The notes under the pieces are model-generated. The model was not told the DNA's origin, searched no databases, and worked only from the letters and a program-made list of their open reading frames with translations. DNA of 64,000 nt from Candidatus Rokuibacteriota bacterium (GTDB lineage: Bacteria; Methylomirabilota; Methylomirabilia; Rokubacteriales; CSP1-6), in assembly GCA_003220685.1 (NCBI GenBank), contig QHTE01000055.1:1-64000 (forward strand), given 5' to 3'. This document shows, one piece after another, positions 53,269-63,407 of the stretch. The translations under genes were made by a program, and so were the position numbers. How positions within the stretch are numbered: the stretch's first letter is position 1; the number at the start of each line of letters is the position of its first letter.

Positions 53269-53754
53269 ATGCTCTACGCTCTCGCGGTGCTGCTCGCGCT
53301 CATCCTGACGGGTCCAGCCGAGGCTCAGATCCACGTAGATATCCACTTGCCTGCGCCTCCGCAACTTGTGATTGTCCCGGGCGTCCCGGCGGTGCACTAC
53401 GCTCCTGCCGCACCGGTCAACGTCTTCTTCTATAGCGGTCAATATTGGGCCTTCGCCGATGACGGCTGGCACGTGAGCCGTCACCAAGACGGTCCGTGGA
53501 TCTTCGTTGGTCCCCAGTTTGTGCCCCGCCCCCTCCTGTCGGTGCCAGTGAGGTACTATCCCGTGCCTCCCGGTCACTGGCAGCAGTGGAATCACGCGGG
53601 GGCACCTCGATGGGGGCATGAGTGGGGACGTGAGTGGGCAGATAAGAGAGACTGGAAGGATCGCGACGATGATCGCGGGGATGATCGTGGCGATGGTCGC
53701 GGGAGGGGCCACGGCGACGGTCGAGGAAAGGGTCACGGCAAAGGCAGGGAATAG
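53269..53754 (+). CDS. Secreted 'YGG-tyrosine' protein, paralogue 2
   Basis: 161 aa. Signal peptide LAVLLALILTGPAEA, then the same Tyr/Pro-rich core as at 50919, with FYSGQYWAFADDGWHVSRHQDGPW in the middle. The C-terminal ~40 residues are an Asp/Arg/Gly/His-rich tail (DKRDWKDRDDDRGDDRG, then RG and HG repeats) absent from paralogue 1. GAGGAGGATCAC precedes the ATG. Surface or metal-binding roles are possible but unproven. Confidence 0.75.
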   Translation: MLYALAVLLALILTGPAEAQIHVDIHLPAPPQLVIVPGVPAVHYAPAAPVNVFFYSGQYWAFADDGWHVSRHQDGPWIFVGPQFVPRPLLSVPVRYYPVPPGHWQQWNHAGAPRWGHEWGREWADKRDWKDRDDDRGDDRGDGRGRGHGDGRGKGHGKGRE

Positions 53755-53868
53755 AACGAGAAGAGCAGGGCGCCCTTCGCGCGGGCCCGTCATTCGTTGC
53801 TCTCCTCCGCGTTTCTCAGCGCCCCCCAAGCCGCTCGCTGTGCCGCGTGCCAGCATAGAGCTGCGGAC

Positions 53869-53964
53869 TCAATATCTCGCTGACCTCATCATCCACGCCC
53901 CCCGGGTGATCCGGGCACCAATCAGACCAAGCAGCACACCCGCGACGACCACTAGATCGGTCAT
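53869..53964 (-). CDS. 31-aa membrane peptide
   Basis: ATG 53964 follows AAGGAGGAACC and overlaps the stop of the upstream ORF (ATGA). The product has one hydrophobic helix (TDLVVVAGVLLGLIGARITRG) and a basic end. Small single-helix membrane peptides are common; the good RBS argues it is translated. Function unknown. Confidence 0.4.
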   Translation of the reverse strand: MTDLVVVAGVLLGLIGARITRGAWMMRSARY

Positions 53965-54170
53965 TGGACGGTTCCTCCTTGTGTCATCGAAGCGTGCAGG
54001 AGTGCGATCCACGCTGCTCTTTGGACTGCCCGCCACGGCGTGCGCTCCCATCCGGTGCCCGTCGCGCTCGTGGGCGAGTGCTCCATTCCCGTCGTGTAGA
54101 AGGTTGCCCGCCAGCCCCGGTCATCGTACTGGATCAATTGCAGGTCGTAGCCTTGGCGGTGCATCCCCAC
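53961..54170 (-). CDS. Small hypothetical protein
   Basis: 69 aa, GTG start or ATG 54164. Reads as a compact soluble domain: YDLQLIQYDDRGWRATFYTTG, then TGWERTPWRAVQRAAWIALL. The TPWRAVQRAAW text suggests a structured helix. It is coupled to the following membrane peptide. Family unknown. Confidence 0.5.
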   Translation of the reverse strand: MGMHRQGYDLQLIQYDDRGWRATFYTTGMEHSPTSATGTGWERTPWRAVQRAAWIALLHASMTQGGTVQ

Positions 54171-54350
54171 AGCGACGTGCCCAATCCCGGCCCACGAGTC
54201 CAGCCACGTGCGGAGGGCGTGCAGGCTCGGTCATACGAGGGTATGGAACACCGGCGAAACCGACAGCAGCACGGAGGAGCTGGCCGCGTCGATCGAGCAT
54301 GGCCTACTCGATCACCTCAGTCCGCCTGTAGAAGCAACACTGCGGAATCC

Positions 54351-54608
54351 TCAACGAGGAGAGGGGCGATTCATCTTCTCGGTGAGGCAGCGCTCGAAAT
54401 CGGCCCCTCCAAATGAGCTGGTGTAGGTCTGGTAATATGCGCGGCCATCGGGATCGACGCGCATCAACTGCACATTCGCCGGAACCCGCCCCTCAGCACG
54501 ACATTGGTTGTAGGCAGCCCACACGGCGTCCTGAGCCGGAGTGTTCTGCACGGAGGCGCATCCAACGATGGTAAGACCAATAAGGACGAACAGGGACCGC
54601 CTCAGCAT
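54351..54608 (-). CDS. Small lipoprotein
   Basis: 85 aa. Lipobox IVGC at the end of a hydrophobic signal (RRSLFVLIGLTIVGC). The mature part has Cys-Arg (NQCRAEG) and ERCLTEK, possibly a disulfide pair, and a central YYQTYTSSFGG. GGAGGAAATTG precedes the ATG at 54608. Family unknown. Confidence 0.7.
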   Translation of the reverse strand: MLRRSLFVLIGLTIVGCASVQNTPAQDAVWAAYNQCRAEGRVPANVQLMRVDPDGRAYYQTYTSSFGGADFERCLTEKMNRPSPR

Positions 54609-54694
54609 ACAATTTCCTCCTTCGGATAGGCACAATAGGGACCACCCCTCGCTGGATCAAGCAACTTACTGATGCGCTTCCAGAATTATGGAGC

Positions 54695-54761
54695 GAACCG
54701 CGAGCCCGATTAGTCGCATGGGCACCTCGCTGAGGATGGCTGGCGGGAGTCTAGCAGACCT
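54695..54761 (-). pseudogene. 5' remnant of an ABC_sub_bind gene (copy B)
   Basis: The same leader as copy A with three or four differences, a GAGGTGCCC RBS, and ATG 54719 opening MRLIGLAV, the start of ABC_sub_bind signal peptides. The match then stops. A solo 5' end without a gene body. Confidence 0.65.
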
Positions 54762-54857
54762 GAACTATGGGCGGCGTGCAGGCTCCAGCGTGACGAGGAG
54801 CGGGCGGCCGAGGCCGGGCTTCTTTCTCACCGTTGACAAGGTCGCCGTGCGCCCCTA

Positions 54858-55292
54858 TTATCCGCGAACCCAGCGAGCTAGGTAGCCGACGATCGCAATG
54901 TTGAGTGCAATGATCGCAAGCCGTGTCACCGTGAAGCGCTTGTAGACCTCGTAGATTTCCAGCGGGATGAATGAGCTGGTCACGATGATCGTGAAGTACT
55001 CTGCCCATCGACGTCTCAACCAGAGCCCGGCCGCTTCGGTCAAGAGCAGGGCGGCGTACATGAACGATCCCGCACTGATCGTTACGAGGGCGCGAGTGTC
55101 GGCGGACAAGAGTCGGCTGAGAGCTCCACCGATGTAACGATTCTGCGGGTCGATGTTGAGCCGATCGGCCCAAGAGATAACGAGGGGCGATACGTCGGCA
55201 TGGAGGAGGCGCAGTGCGGCCAATCCCACGACTACGAGCAGCAGTCCCTTCAGCAGCTTGAAGAGCGCGATGAGGCGCAGGGCCATGTTCAC
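54858..55292 (-). CDS. DUF2127-type membrane protein
   Basis: 144 aa. The N-terminal helix RLIALFKLLKGLLLVVVGLAAL, a central loop with NIDPQNRYI, then AGSFMYAALLLTEAAGLWLRRRWAEYFTIIVTSSFIPLEIYEVYK match DUF2127, a family of small inner-membrane proteins with no known function. An ATG at 55286 is an alternative start. Confidence 0.8.
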   Translation of the reverse strand: MNMALRLIALFKLLKGLLLVVVGLAALRLLHADVSPLVISWADRLNIDPQNRYIGGALSRLLSADTRALVTISAGSFMYAALLLTEAAGLWLRRRWAEYFTIIVTSSFIPLEIYEVYKRFTVTRLAIIALNIAIVGYLARWVRG

Positions 55293-55497
55293 GCCAGCGT
55301 AGCAGGACTCCCAGCGCCACGAGAGCGAGTGAACTAGCTACGTCTCCGTCAACGCCCCACGCAGGCACTGCACCGCGCGCCATGGCGCCGGCTCCCAGGC
55401 CGGTCTCAACTGCGCCGGTCGGGATGCTCCGTAAGCGCTGCCGCCAAACTGAGCGCCACCCCCTCGAGCCGGCTCGAGGTGCAGAGGCGGTGGGGTC

Positions 55498-56376
55498 TCA
55501 GGACCTGACGCGCAGCCACGCGCCCACTACAAACACCAGAACGGCCACGGCAAGGGCCCACTGCACTGACGGGCGCAAAGGCCACCGCAGCGCAGGCGCG
55601 GCGGCCACGCCCAGAGCGCCGCCGAGCAGGAGGCCGAATAGATGAGCGAGGAGGTCGGCGTCCGGGCTTGTGCCAAGGAGAGCGAGCAGGGCGAGGCTTG
55701 CCGCGACAACCATCCACCGCGTGCGCGCAGTTGGGCGCCGTCCAAGGGACATGGCTCGCGTGGCCGCGAGGATGCCGATGGCGCCGAACATCGCTGTCGA
55801 GGCTCCCACCAAGTGGTGGTGAGTGCCGTAGGCGACGGCGGTAAGGGCGTTGCCGCCGATGCCAGCGAGCAGGACTAGCCAGAGGCCCACACCCGGGCCG
55901 AACTGGTGACTCGCCGCCCCGACAAGCAGGGCGCTCGCCACCGCGTTGCCGACCACGTGGGGCGCGTCGGCGTGAAGCGTGAGCGCGGTGACGGTTCGCC
56001 ACCACTCTCCGGCGACAATGCGTTCAGCGTCGACACTGCCGCGCTCGAACCAAACGCTGCGGTTGGCCCGAGTCCCTGTAGCGGCAAAAAACGCGATCAG
56101 CAGGAGGCCGACGGCGACACCGACCGCGGCCGCGCCACGAACGGGCGCCACCGAAGCGCTGCGTGCTCTCGTCGTGTCGGCAATGTTTTCCCTGTCATAG
56201 GCGTCGAGGGTCTCGCGAGCAGCGTCTGCATCACGGGCGGCAACGATGAGCGCCCAGCCATCGAGTCGGGAGCGGAGCCGATGGGGAATGCCGCCCGCTG
56301 CGAGCACTGTGGCCCATTCGTCAACCCTGTGGCGGTCAGGCGTCAAGCGGACGGCAGTTCCAGCGAGATCCTCCAT
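55498..56376 (-). CDS. Rhomboid-family intramembrane serine protease
   Basis: 292 aa. A cytosolic N-terminal domain (~80 residues) precedes the rhomboid core. Motifs: H135 and H140xxxN144 in TLHADAPHVVGN, catalytic Ser193 in VGASTAMFG (GxSxxxxG), and catalytic His245 in LAHLFG. These are the features of an active rhomboid, which cleaves transmembrane substrates in the inner membrane. The start at 56376 was chosen over a longer reading. Client proteins are unknown. Confidence 0.9.
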   Translation of the reverse strand: MEDLAGTAVRLTPDRHRVDEWATVLAAGGIPHRLRSRLDGWALIVAARDADAARETLDAYDRENIADTTRARSASVAPVRGAAAVGVAVGLLLIAFFAATGTRANRSVWFERGSVDAERIVAGEWWRTVTALTLHADAPHVVGNAVASALLVGAASHQFGPGVGLWLVLLAGIGGNALTAVAYGTHHHLVGASTAMFGAIGILAATRAMSLGRRPTARTRWMVVAASLALLALLGTSPDADLLAHLFGLLLGGALGVAAAPALRWPLRPSVQWALAVAVLVFVVGAWLRVRS

Positions 56377-56417
56377 CTGCCCGCCATGATAGACGCCCCC
56401 CACGTAGACTGGCGCAA

Positions 56418-56777
56418 ATGACCACGTTTATGGTGGTAGTGGGGTCGGCCGCGGCCACTCATGAATACGAGGGCTTTGCACCGCGACGCTCGCGACGTTT
56501 CGCGACAGAGACGTACTATCGGATCTACCCGCCACAACACACCACAGCACAAGTCCTCGGGCGTGTAGCATTCGTGGTCGCCAGGAGGGGACGATTGAGC
56601 CATTGCGTCTGCGGTCACCCGGAAGAGGCCCACCTATTCGGTGGCCGATGCCGAGCCCCGGGGTGCGTGTGTGATCGGTTCTGGCCGATTCCGGAGGCGG
56701 TGGCGCTGGCCTACCGGAACTCCGCTTCCTCACCGTGCGTCTTGGAAAGAACGGACAGGCCCGCCGAGTGCCGCTGA
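56418..56777 (+). CDS. Cys-rich protein, C-terminus disrupted
   Basis: The first ~90 residues look real: an N-terminal strand region and a Cys/His cluster HCVCGHPEEAHLFGGRCRAPGCVCDRF that could bind zinc. From about 56700 the frame runs into recombinase sequence read out of frame (RNSASSPCVLERT), so the original C-terminus appears lost at the junction with the integrase remnant. Function unknown. Confidence 0.55.
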   Translation: MTTFMVVVGSAAATHEYEGFAPRRSRRFATETYYRIYPPQHTTAQVLGRVAFVVARRGRLSHCVCGHPEEAHLFGGRCRAPGCVCDRFWPIPEAVALAYRNSASSPCVLERTDRPAECR

Positions 56778-57160
56778 ACAGCTCGGCCCGGGGCGCGCTT
56801 ATGGACCTAGCTGCCGAGCGCCGTCGTCCGAACGAGCCTCACGAGCCCGTCACCCGCGAAGCCTACCGCACAGTGAGCCGGGAGTTTGTGCGGGCCGTCG
56901 GGGCCGCGCAGATGACGCTGCGGGCTTCTGGTCGTCCGGACGAGGCAGCCCGCCTCGGCGGGGTGACGTGGCACGCGCTCCGTCACACCTTCGCTTCCCG
57001 TCTCGTAGCCGCCGGGGTAGACTTGCGAACGGTCCAAGAGCTTGGCGGGTGGAAGATCCTAAGCATGGTTCAGCGGTATGCCCACCTGTCGCCGGGCCAC
57101 TTGGTGGCGGCCGTCGAGAAGATCGTGGCGGCCCCGAGGTGGCCGTCCGTGGAGCGGTGA
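56711..57160 (+). pseudogene. Tyrosine recombinase, C-terminal remnant 2
   Basis: About 150 residues: LRFLTVRLGKNGQARRVPLN (catalytic-core strands), TWHALRHTFASRLVAAGVDL (HxxR box II), GGWKILSMVQRYAHL (box with the catalytic Tyr). Box I with the first catalytic Arg and the N-terminal core-binding domain are missing, so it cannot act. It lies 99 bp upstream of tRNA-Ser(CGA). Confidence 0.9.
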
Positions 57161-57258
57161 GCGTTCCAGAGAAGTTCGGCGAAACTTCGACTCAGTTGAG
57201 ACGGGCTCTCGAACACGAGGGACCAGACGCTAGGTCAAATAGTTGAGATACTTGTCGC

Positions 57259-57353
57259 GGAGGGGTGGCCGAGCCCGGTCGAAGGCGTCCGACTCGAAAT
57301 CGGATAGGGGCCCAGAAGGTCCCTCGGGGGTTCAAATCCTCTCCCCTCCGCCA
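57259..57353 (+). tRNA. tRNA-Ser(CGA)
   Basis: 95 nt. Acceptor GGAGGGG pairs with CCCCTCC, the anticodon loop is CTCGAAA (anticodon CGA), with a long variable arm, T loop TTCAAAT and encoded CCA. Reads UCG. Confidence 0.97.
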
Positions 57354-57394
57354 ATTTTCCAGACGTCGTCGATGTTCCGATGAGCCAGAGACGA

Positions 57395-57487
57395 GGAGGG
57401 GTGACCGAGCGGCCGAAGGTGCGGCACTGGAAATGCCGTGCACGGGTAACCCCTGTGCCCCGGGTTCGAATCCCGGCCCCTCCGCCA
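57395..57487 (+). tRNA. tRNA-Ser(GGA)
   Basis: 93 nt. Acceptor GGAGGGG pairs with CCCCTCC, the anticodon loop is CTGGAAA (anticodon GGA), with a long variable arm, T loop TTCGAAT and encoded CCA. Reads UCU/UCC. In tandem with tRNA-Ser(CGA), 41 bp apart. Confidence 0.97.
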
Positions 57488-57611
57488 TCGTTTTCACTTG
57501 GCCGTGCTAGACGGGGAGTTAGCGGTGCCCTGTAACCCGCAATCCGCTTCAGCGGGGTTGAATTCCTTCTCGAGGGCGGATCGTGTTGAGTGAGCTTCAC
57601 GGGGCGGCGTT

Positions 57612-57712
57612 GAAGGTTGGGCCCCACGCAACGGGAATCGTCGAACCCCGCCAGGCCCGGAAGGGAGCAACGGTAAGGCGACCCTCTCGTGTGCCGTGGG
57701 AGTACCTGGCCG
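57612..57712 (+). ncRNA. ffs: Signal recognition particle RNA (4.5S type)
   Basis: The universally conserved SRP apical domain is present: CCAGGCCCGGAAGGGAGCAA (57651-57670), flanked by arms (TCGAACCCCG and CGGTAAGGCG). Outer strands around 57615-57640 and 57690-57711 pair to form the long hairpin. It is the short bacterial form without an Alu domain. It binds Ffh for membrane-protein targeting. Ends are approximate. Location just upstream of dnaX is common in bacteria. Confidence 0.92.
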
Positions 57713-57776
57713 GAGCAGGTTCCGGGGAGAGATCGCAGTACGGGCCGTTCGAAGGAGGGTGCACGGTCATCAACCC

Positions 57777-59534
57777 ATGAGTTATCAGGTTCTCGCCCGG
57801 AAGTGGCGGCCGCAGACGTTCGACGCGGTCGTCGGCCAGGATGCGATCACGCGGACGTTGCGGAACGCGCTCGCGTCGGGCCGCATCGCGCACGCGTACC
57901 TGTTCGCCGGCCCGCGGGGTATCGGCAAGACCACGACGGCCCGCCTGCTGGCGCGGGCGCTGCTCTGCACCGCGCGCACGGGGCCCGAGCCCTGCGGCAA
58001 GTGCGCGGTGTGCGTCGAGGGCCTGGCCGGCACGCTCATCGACGTGATCGAGATCGACGGCGCCTCGAACCGAGGCATCGAAGAGATCCGCACGCTCCGC
58101 GAGAACGTGAAGTACACACCGGCGCGCGGCAAGTACAAGGTCTACATCATCGACGAGGTCCACCAGCTGACCGAGGCCGCCTTCAACGCCCTCTTGAAGA
58201 CCCTCGAGGAGCCGCCGCCCCACATCGTCTTCGTGCTCGCGACGACGGATCCCCGCGAGATCCCGCCGACGGTCCTTTCGCGCGTGCAGCGTTTCGACTT
58301 CCGTCCGATCGCCCCCGAAGCCCTGCGGGCGTCGCTCGAGCGCATCCTGAACGAGGAAAAAATCGCGTTCGAGCCGGCGGCGCTGCCGGTCATCGTGCGG
58401 GCAGCGGAGGGCTCGCTGCGCGACGCGCTGTCGCTGCTCGACACGGCGATCGCCTACGGTGAGGGCCGGCTCGAGGCGGAGACGACCGCGAGGCTGCTCG
58501 GCGCGACGGCGCCGGTGACGGTGCGAGCGTTCGCGGCGGCGGTGGTCGGGCACGACACCGGCGCGGCGCTCGAGGCCGTCGACCGCGCGGCGCGCGACGG
58601 CGAGGATCTCCTCGCGTTCACGCGCGACGTGATCGAGCTCCTGCGGCTCACCCTCGTGCTCAAGGCCGCGCCGAACGCGAAGCCCGCCGACCTCACGCAC
58701 ACCGAGGGCAACGAGCTGCGCCGTCTCGGCGAGGGCGCCAGCCTCGACGAGATCCTCTACGTGCTCCGGGCGTTTCTCGAGGCCCACGCGCTGATGCGCG
58801 AATCGCCGCACCCGCGGGTCGAGCTCGAGATCGCGACGGTACGCTCGACGCGACGGCCGGTGCCCCAGGCGCTCGACGACGTGCTGCGCCGGGTCGACGA
58901 GGCGCAGCGCGAGATCCGCCAGCACGCGCTCACGACGCCGTCCGCCCCGGCCCCGGCGGCGCAGGCGAGTCTCCTGACGGGATCGGAGCCCGCGCCCGTC
59001 CGCGCCGATCCGCGCCGGCCCGGGACGACGGCCCCCAGCGCAGCGGCGCCGCCTCCGAGCCCGGCGCCGCCGGCCCCGAAGGCCGCGGCCCCAGCGCCCG
59101 CCCCCGCACAGCGCCCGGCCCCATCGGCGCCTCCACCGGCGCTGCCGGGGGCGCCCACGGTGGTCGCGGCGCCGCCCGCTCAGGATCTGGCGACGGCGTG
59201 GGAGCGGGTCGTGGACGAAGTCATGAAGCGGAAGCCGACGCTCGGCGGCGTGCTGACGCAGGCCCGGCCGAGCGGCGTCACCGATCGCGAGCTGACGATC
59301 GTGCTCCACGGGAATCATTTCCACCGAGAGATGCTGGCGGACGTCGCCAACCGCGAGCTGGTTGTGCAGGCGGTGCGGCGCTGCGTGGCGGGTGCCGAGC
59401 GCGTCAACGTGGTGTCGGGCGGCGAGGCCACCGGTGCCATCGCGGCGCACCCGGCGGTCCAGGCGGCGATCGCCGAATTTCAGGGCGAGGTGGTCGCGGT
59501 GCGGCCGCGCCTGCCGGAAGGAGAAGGTCAGTGA
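57777..59534 (+). CDS. dnaX: DNA polymerase III subunit gamma/tau
   Basis: 585 aa. The N-terminal AAA+ clamp-loader domain starts YQVLARKWRPQTFDAVVGQD. Walker A is G45-K51 in GPRGIGKTTTAR, the zinc motif is CGKCAVC, Walker B IIDEVHQLT is near residue 122, and sensor 1 is VLATTDP. Domain III follows. A Pro/Ala-rich linker (~395-470) leads to a C-terminal tau-like domain. The ATG at 57777 was chosen as the conserved start. It overlaps ybaB. Confidence 0.97.
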   Translation: MSYQVLARKWRPQTFDAVVGQDAITRTLRNALASGRIAHAYLFAGPRGIGKTTTARLLARALLCTARTGPEPCGKCAVCVEGLAGTLIDVIEIDGASNRGIEEIRTLRENVKYTPARGKYKVYIIDEVHQLTEAAFNALLKTLEEPPPHIVFVLATTDPREIPPTVLSRVQRFDFRPIAPEALRASLERILNEEKIAFEPAALPVIVRAAEGSLRDALSLLDTAIAYGEGRLEAETTARLLGATAPVTVRAFAAAVVGHDTGAALEAVDRAARDGEDLLAFTRDVIELLRLTLVLKAAPNAKPADLTHTEGNELRRLGEGASLDEILYVLRAFLEAHALMRESPHPRVELEIATVRSTRRPVPQALDDVLRRVDEAQREIRQHALTTPSAPAPAAQASLLTGSEPAPVRADPRRPGTTAPSAAAPPPSPAPPAPKAAAPAPAPAQRPAPSAPPPALPGAPTVVAAPPAQDLATAWERVVDEVMKRKPTLGGVLTQARPSGVTDRELTIVLHGNHFHREMLADVANRELVVQAVRRCVAGAERVNVVSGGEATGAIAAHPAVQAAIAEFQGEVVAVRPRLPEGEGQ

Positions 59535-59845
59535 AGGGCTTCGGGAACATCATGAAGGAAGCGCAGAAGCTGCAGGCTCAGATGGCGGCCATGCAGGAGG
59601 AAGTCGCCAAGCGCAAGGTCGACGCCACCGCCGGCGGCGGCATGGTAACGGTCGAGGTGAACGGCAAGCAAGAGCTCACCGCCGTGAAGATCGATCCCGA
59701 GGTCGTGAACAAGGACGACGTCCAGATGCTCGAGGATCTGGTGCTCGCGGCGGCCAACGAGGCGCTCAGAAAATCGCGCGAGCTCGTGCAGCAGGAGCTC
59801 GGCAAGCTGACCGGCGGTCTCAAGATCCCCGGTCTGGGCTTGTAG
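59531..59845 (+). CDS. ybaB: YbaB/EbfC family nucleoid-associated protein
   Basis: 104 aa. GTG start overlaps the dnaX stop as GTGA. VKGFGNIMKEAQKLQAQM is the helical start, GGGMVTVEVNGKQELTAVKIDPEVV the beta core, and NEALRKSRELVQQELGKLTGG the C-terminal helix. Dimers bind DNA non-specifically. dnaX-ybaB-recR is the usual bacterial order. Confidence 0.93.
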   Translation: MKGFGNIMKEAQKLQAQMAAMQEEVAKRKVDATAGGGMVTVEVNGKQELTAVKIDPEVVNKDDVQMLEDLVLAAANEALRKSRELVQQELGKLTGGLKIPGLGL

Positions 59846-59855
59846 GCGGAGCCGG

Positions 59856-60458
59856 TTGGCGTATTACCCCGAGCCCGTCGCCCGCCTGATCGAGGCCCTG
59901 CAGCGGCTCCCCGGCATCGGGCCGAAGACGGCCCAGCGGCTCACGTTTTTTCTGCTCAAGCGCCCGGTCGCGGAGGTTCGCGAGCTGGCCGAGTCGCTCG
60001 TGGCCGTCAAGGACCGCATCGTCTACTGTGGGACCTGCTTCAACGTGACGGACCAGGATCCGTGCCGCCTCTGCGCCGACCCCGCCCGCGACGGCCGGCT
60101 GCTCTGCGTCGTCGAGGAGCCGAACGACCTCATGGCGATGGAGCGCACCGGCGAATATCGCGGCCGCTATCACGTGCTCCTGGGCGCGCTCTCGCCCCTC
60201 GACGGCATCGGCCCCGACGACCTGAAGGTGCGCGAGCTCTTGGCGCGACTGGAAGGGAGCGGGACCGCCGAGGTGATCCTGGCGACGAATCCCAACGTGG
60301 AGGGCGAGGCGACGGCGCTCTACCTCGCCAAGCTGCTGCGCCCGCTCGGCGTGCGCCTCACGCGGATCGCGCGTGGGCTGCCCGTCGGCGGCGACCTCGA
60401 ATACGCCGACCAGGTGACGCTCTCGAAGGCGCTCGAAGGTCGGCGCGAGATCGGCTAG
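59856..60458 (+). CDS. recR: Recombination protein RecR
   Basis: 200 aa, full length. LPGIGPKTAQRLTFFLL is the helix-hairpin-helix. A four-Cys zinc finger follows (CGTCFNVTDQDPCRLC). The Toprim domain has VVEEPNDLMAMERTGEYRGRYHVL and ATNPNVEGEATALYL. It works with RecF and RecO in gap repair. TTG start. Confidence 0.96.
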   Translation: MAYYPEPVARLIEALQRLPGIGPKTAQRLTFFLLKRPVAEVRELAESLVAVKDRIVYCGTCFNVTDQDPCRLCADPARDGRLLCVVEEPNDLMAMERTGEYRGRYHVLLGALSPLDGIGPDDLKVRELLARLEGSGTAEVILATNPNVEGEATALYLAKLLRPLGVRLTRIARGLPVGGDLEYADQVTLSKALEGRREIG

Positions 60459-61261
60459 CTTCCAGACGTCGAGCCGCCCGTGCGCGGCTCGAGCAGGAGC
60501 GTCTGGAGCGAGCGTCCGACCAGACCTCCCGTATCCCAGAGGCGCGCCCGCGCTAGCCCGATGCCGTGGCGCTCACCGGTCGAGGCGGCGTCCAGGCAGG
60601 TCCACTCGCCGGCGGGCGTGCGATGCAGGGCAATCGTCAGATCGCCGTTGACGAACGTCGCGACGGCGGGATCGACGACGACGGCCACGCCGCTCGCTGA
60701 GTCGGTGGCGACCACGAGGCACTCGAGCGGCGTCGGTGCCTCGCCGTCGACGAGCGCGACGCGGGGCCGGAGCCACACCGCCGTTGGGCCGCGTCCCCAC
60801 GTCCCTTTCGCGAGCCGCCACTCCATCGCGCGGTGGTAGCCCTCGTTGCCGGACATGAACGGCAGCTCGAACGGAGCGCTCTGGGCCGGCGGCGCCGGTG
60901 GCGCCACCCTCTCGGGCGGGACGCTCACGCTGTCAGGGGCCACGCGCATCACGAGACACGTCGCCTCGATCAAGACCGCTCCGTCTTCGGCGATGACCGA
61001 GCCGGCGAGGCGCTGCAACTTCGCGCCGGCGCGCACGACCCGTGTCGCGACGGTCACCGGCGCGAGCGGCACCGGGCGGAGAAAATCGAAGGTGAAACGC
61101 GCGATCTGCACGCCGTTCCCCGCCTCACGAGTGAAGGCGCGCGCGAGCAGCGCGGCGGGCGGGCCACCATGCTGATGCCGCGCGCTCCATGGGCCGCGCG
61201 CCGACACGGACGGGATGAACCGCTCACCGTCGGCGGCGAAGAAGGGCGGCAGCGAGCTCAC
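60455..61261 (-). CDS. Acyl-CoA thioesterase-like (hotdog) protein
   Basis: 268 aa with two tandem hotdog halves of the TesB-like thioesterase family. SARGPWSARHQHGGPPAALLARAF is the N-terminal helix, IARFTFDFLRPVPLAPVTVATRVVR the strand, and a second half ends TGERHGIGLARARLWDTGGLVGRSLQTLL. It hydrolyses acyl-CoAs in general; the substrate here is unknown. It overlaps recR by 4 bp, convergent. Confidence 0.85.
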   Translation of the reverse strand: MSSLPPFFAADGERFIPSVSARGPWSARHQHGGPPAALLARAFTREAGNGVQIARFTFDFLRPVPLAPVTVATRVVRAGAKLQRLAGSVIAEDGAVLIEATCLVMRVAPDSVSVPPERVAPPAPPAQSAPFELPFMSGNEGYHRAMEWRLAKGTWGRGPTAVWLRPRVALVDGEAPTPLECLVVATDSASGVAVVVDPAVATFVNGDLTIALHRTPAGEWTCLDAASTGERHGIGLARARLWDTGGLVGRSLQTLLLEPRTGGSTSGS

Positions 61262-61320
61262 GCGTTCGCGTCGAGGCCGAGCCCGGTCATACCCCGCATG
61301 CTAGCATTCGCGGTGCACGA

Positions 61321-61360
61321 AAAAAGAAACCGGCCCGAGCCATCGACGGCCCGGGCCGGC
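61321..61360 (-). terminator. Rho-independent terminator of groES-groEL
   Basis: On the minus strand, a 12-bp stem (CCGGCCCGGGCC with GGCTCGGGCCGG, one wobble) with a 6-nt loop (61343-61348) is followed by TTTCTTTTTT (61330 down to 61321). Textbook intrinsic terminator, 88 bp after the groEL stop. Confidence 0.9.
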
Positions 61361-61404
61361 GCTCGCGCATCGCGCGAGCTCGAAACCTAGAACTTGCTCG
61401 AGCC

Positions 61405-61447
61405 CCCCTGCAGCCGGGGGAGCTTGAGGGGGGTCTCCCCCCTCATC
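61405..61447 (-). other. G/C-rich hairpins between groEL stop and terminator
   Basis: GAGGGGG-GTCTC-CCCCCTC and AGCCCCC...GGGGGAGCT can each form a stem immediately after the groEL stop codon. They lack a T-run and may protect the mRNA 3' end or simply be low-complexity. Confidence 0.4.
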
Positions 61448-63082
<1,635 letters not shown>

Positions 63083-63370
63083 TTATTCGAGAATGGCGAG
63101 GACGTCTTCCTCGCGCATGATCAGATATTCCTTGTCGTCGATCTTGACCTCGGAGCCCGAGTACTTCCCGAACAGGATCTTGTTGCCGGCCTTGACGTCG
63201 AGGGGGATCTTCTTGCCGTCGTCGCCGACCTTCCCCGTCCCCACGGCGATGACCTTGCCTTCCTGCGGCTTCTCTTTGGCCGTGTCCGGGATGATGATCC
63301 CGCCCCGGCGCACCTCCTGCTCCTCGAGACGCTCGACCATGATGCGATCGTGCAGCGGACGCACCTTCAT
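63083..63370 (-). CDS. groES: Co-chaperonin GroES (Hsp10)
   Basis: 95 aa. [42 protein letters not shown] is the conserved fold with mobile loop, and [41 protein letters not shown] follows. GGAGGGAGCAGG precedes the ATG. First gene of the operon, under CIRCE control. Confidence 0.98.
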   Translation of the reverse strand: MKVRPLHDRIMVERLEEQEVRRGGIIIPDTAKEKPQEGKVIAVGTGKVGDDGKKIPLDVKAGNKILFGKYSGSEVKIDDKEYLIMREEDVLAILE

Positions 63371-63407
63371 CGGCCTGCTCCCTCCAGTTGGCGTGATGAG
63401 ATTCGCG

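Noticed and set aside
53640-53754. Tandem DRGDDRGDGRG/GHGDGRGKGHGKG-like codons considered as a DNA repeat array or CRISPR
   Set aside because: It is a short in-frame low-complexity tail within a gene, without regular spacers.
57259-57487. Two adjacent tRNA-Ser genes considered as an attachment-site duplication
   Set aside because: Both are complete with different anticodons (CGA and GGA) and different variable arms, so they are ordinary tandem tRNA genes.
57597-59450. A 617-codon minus-strand frame opposite dnaX
   Set aside because: Antisense of dnaX with Arg-rich low-complexity text; it also covers the SRP RNA gene.
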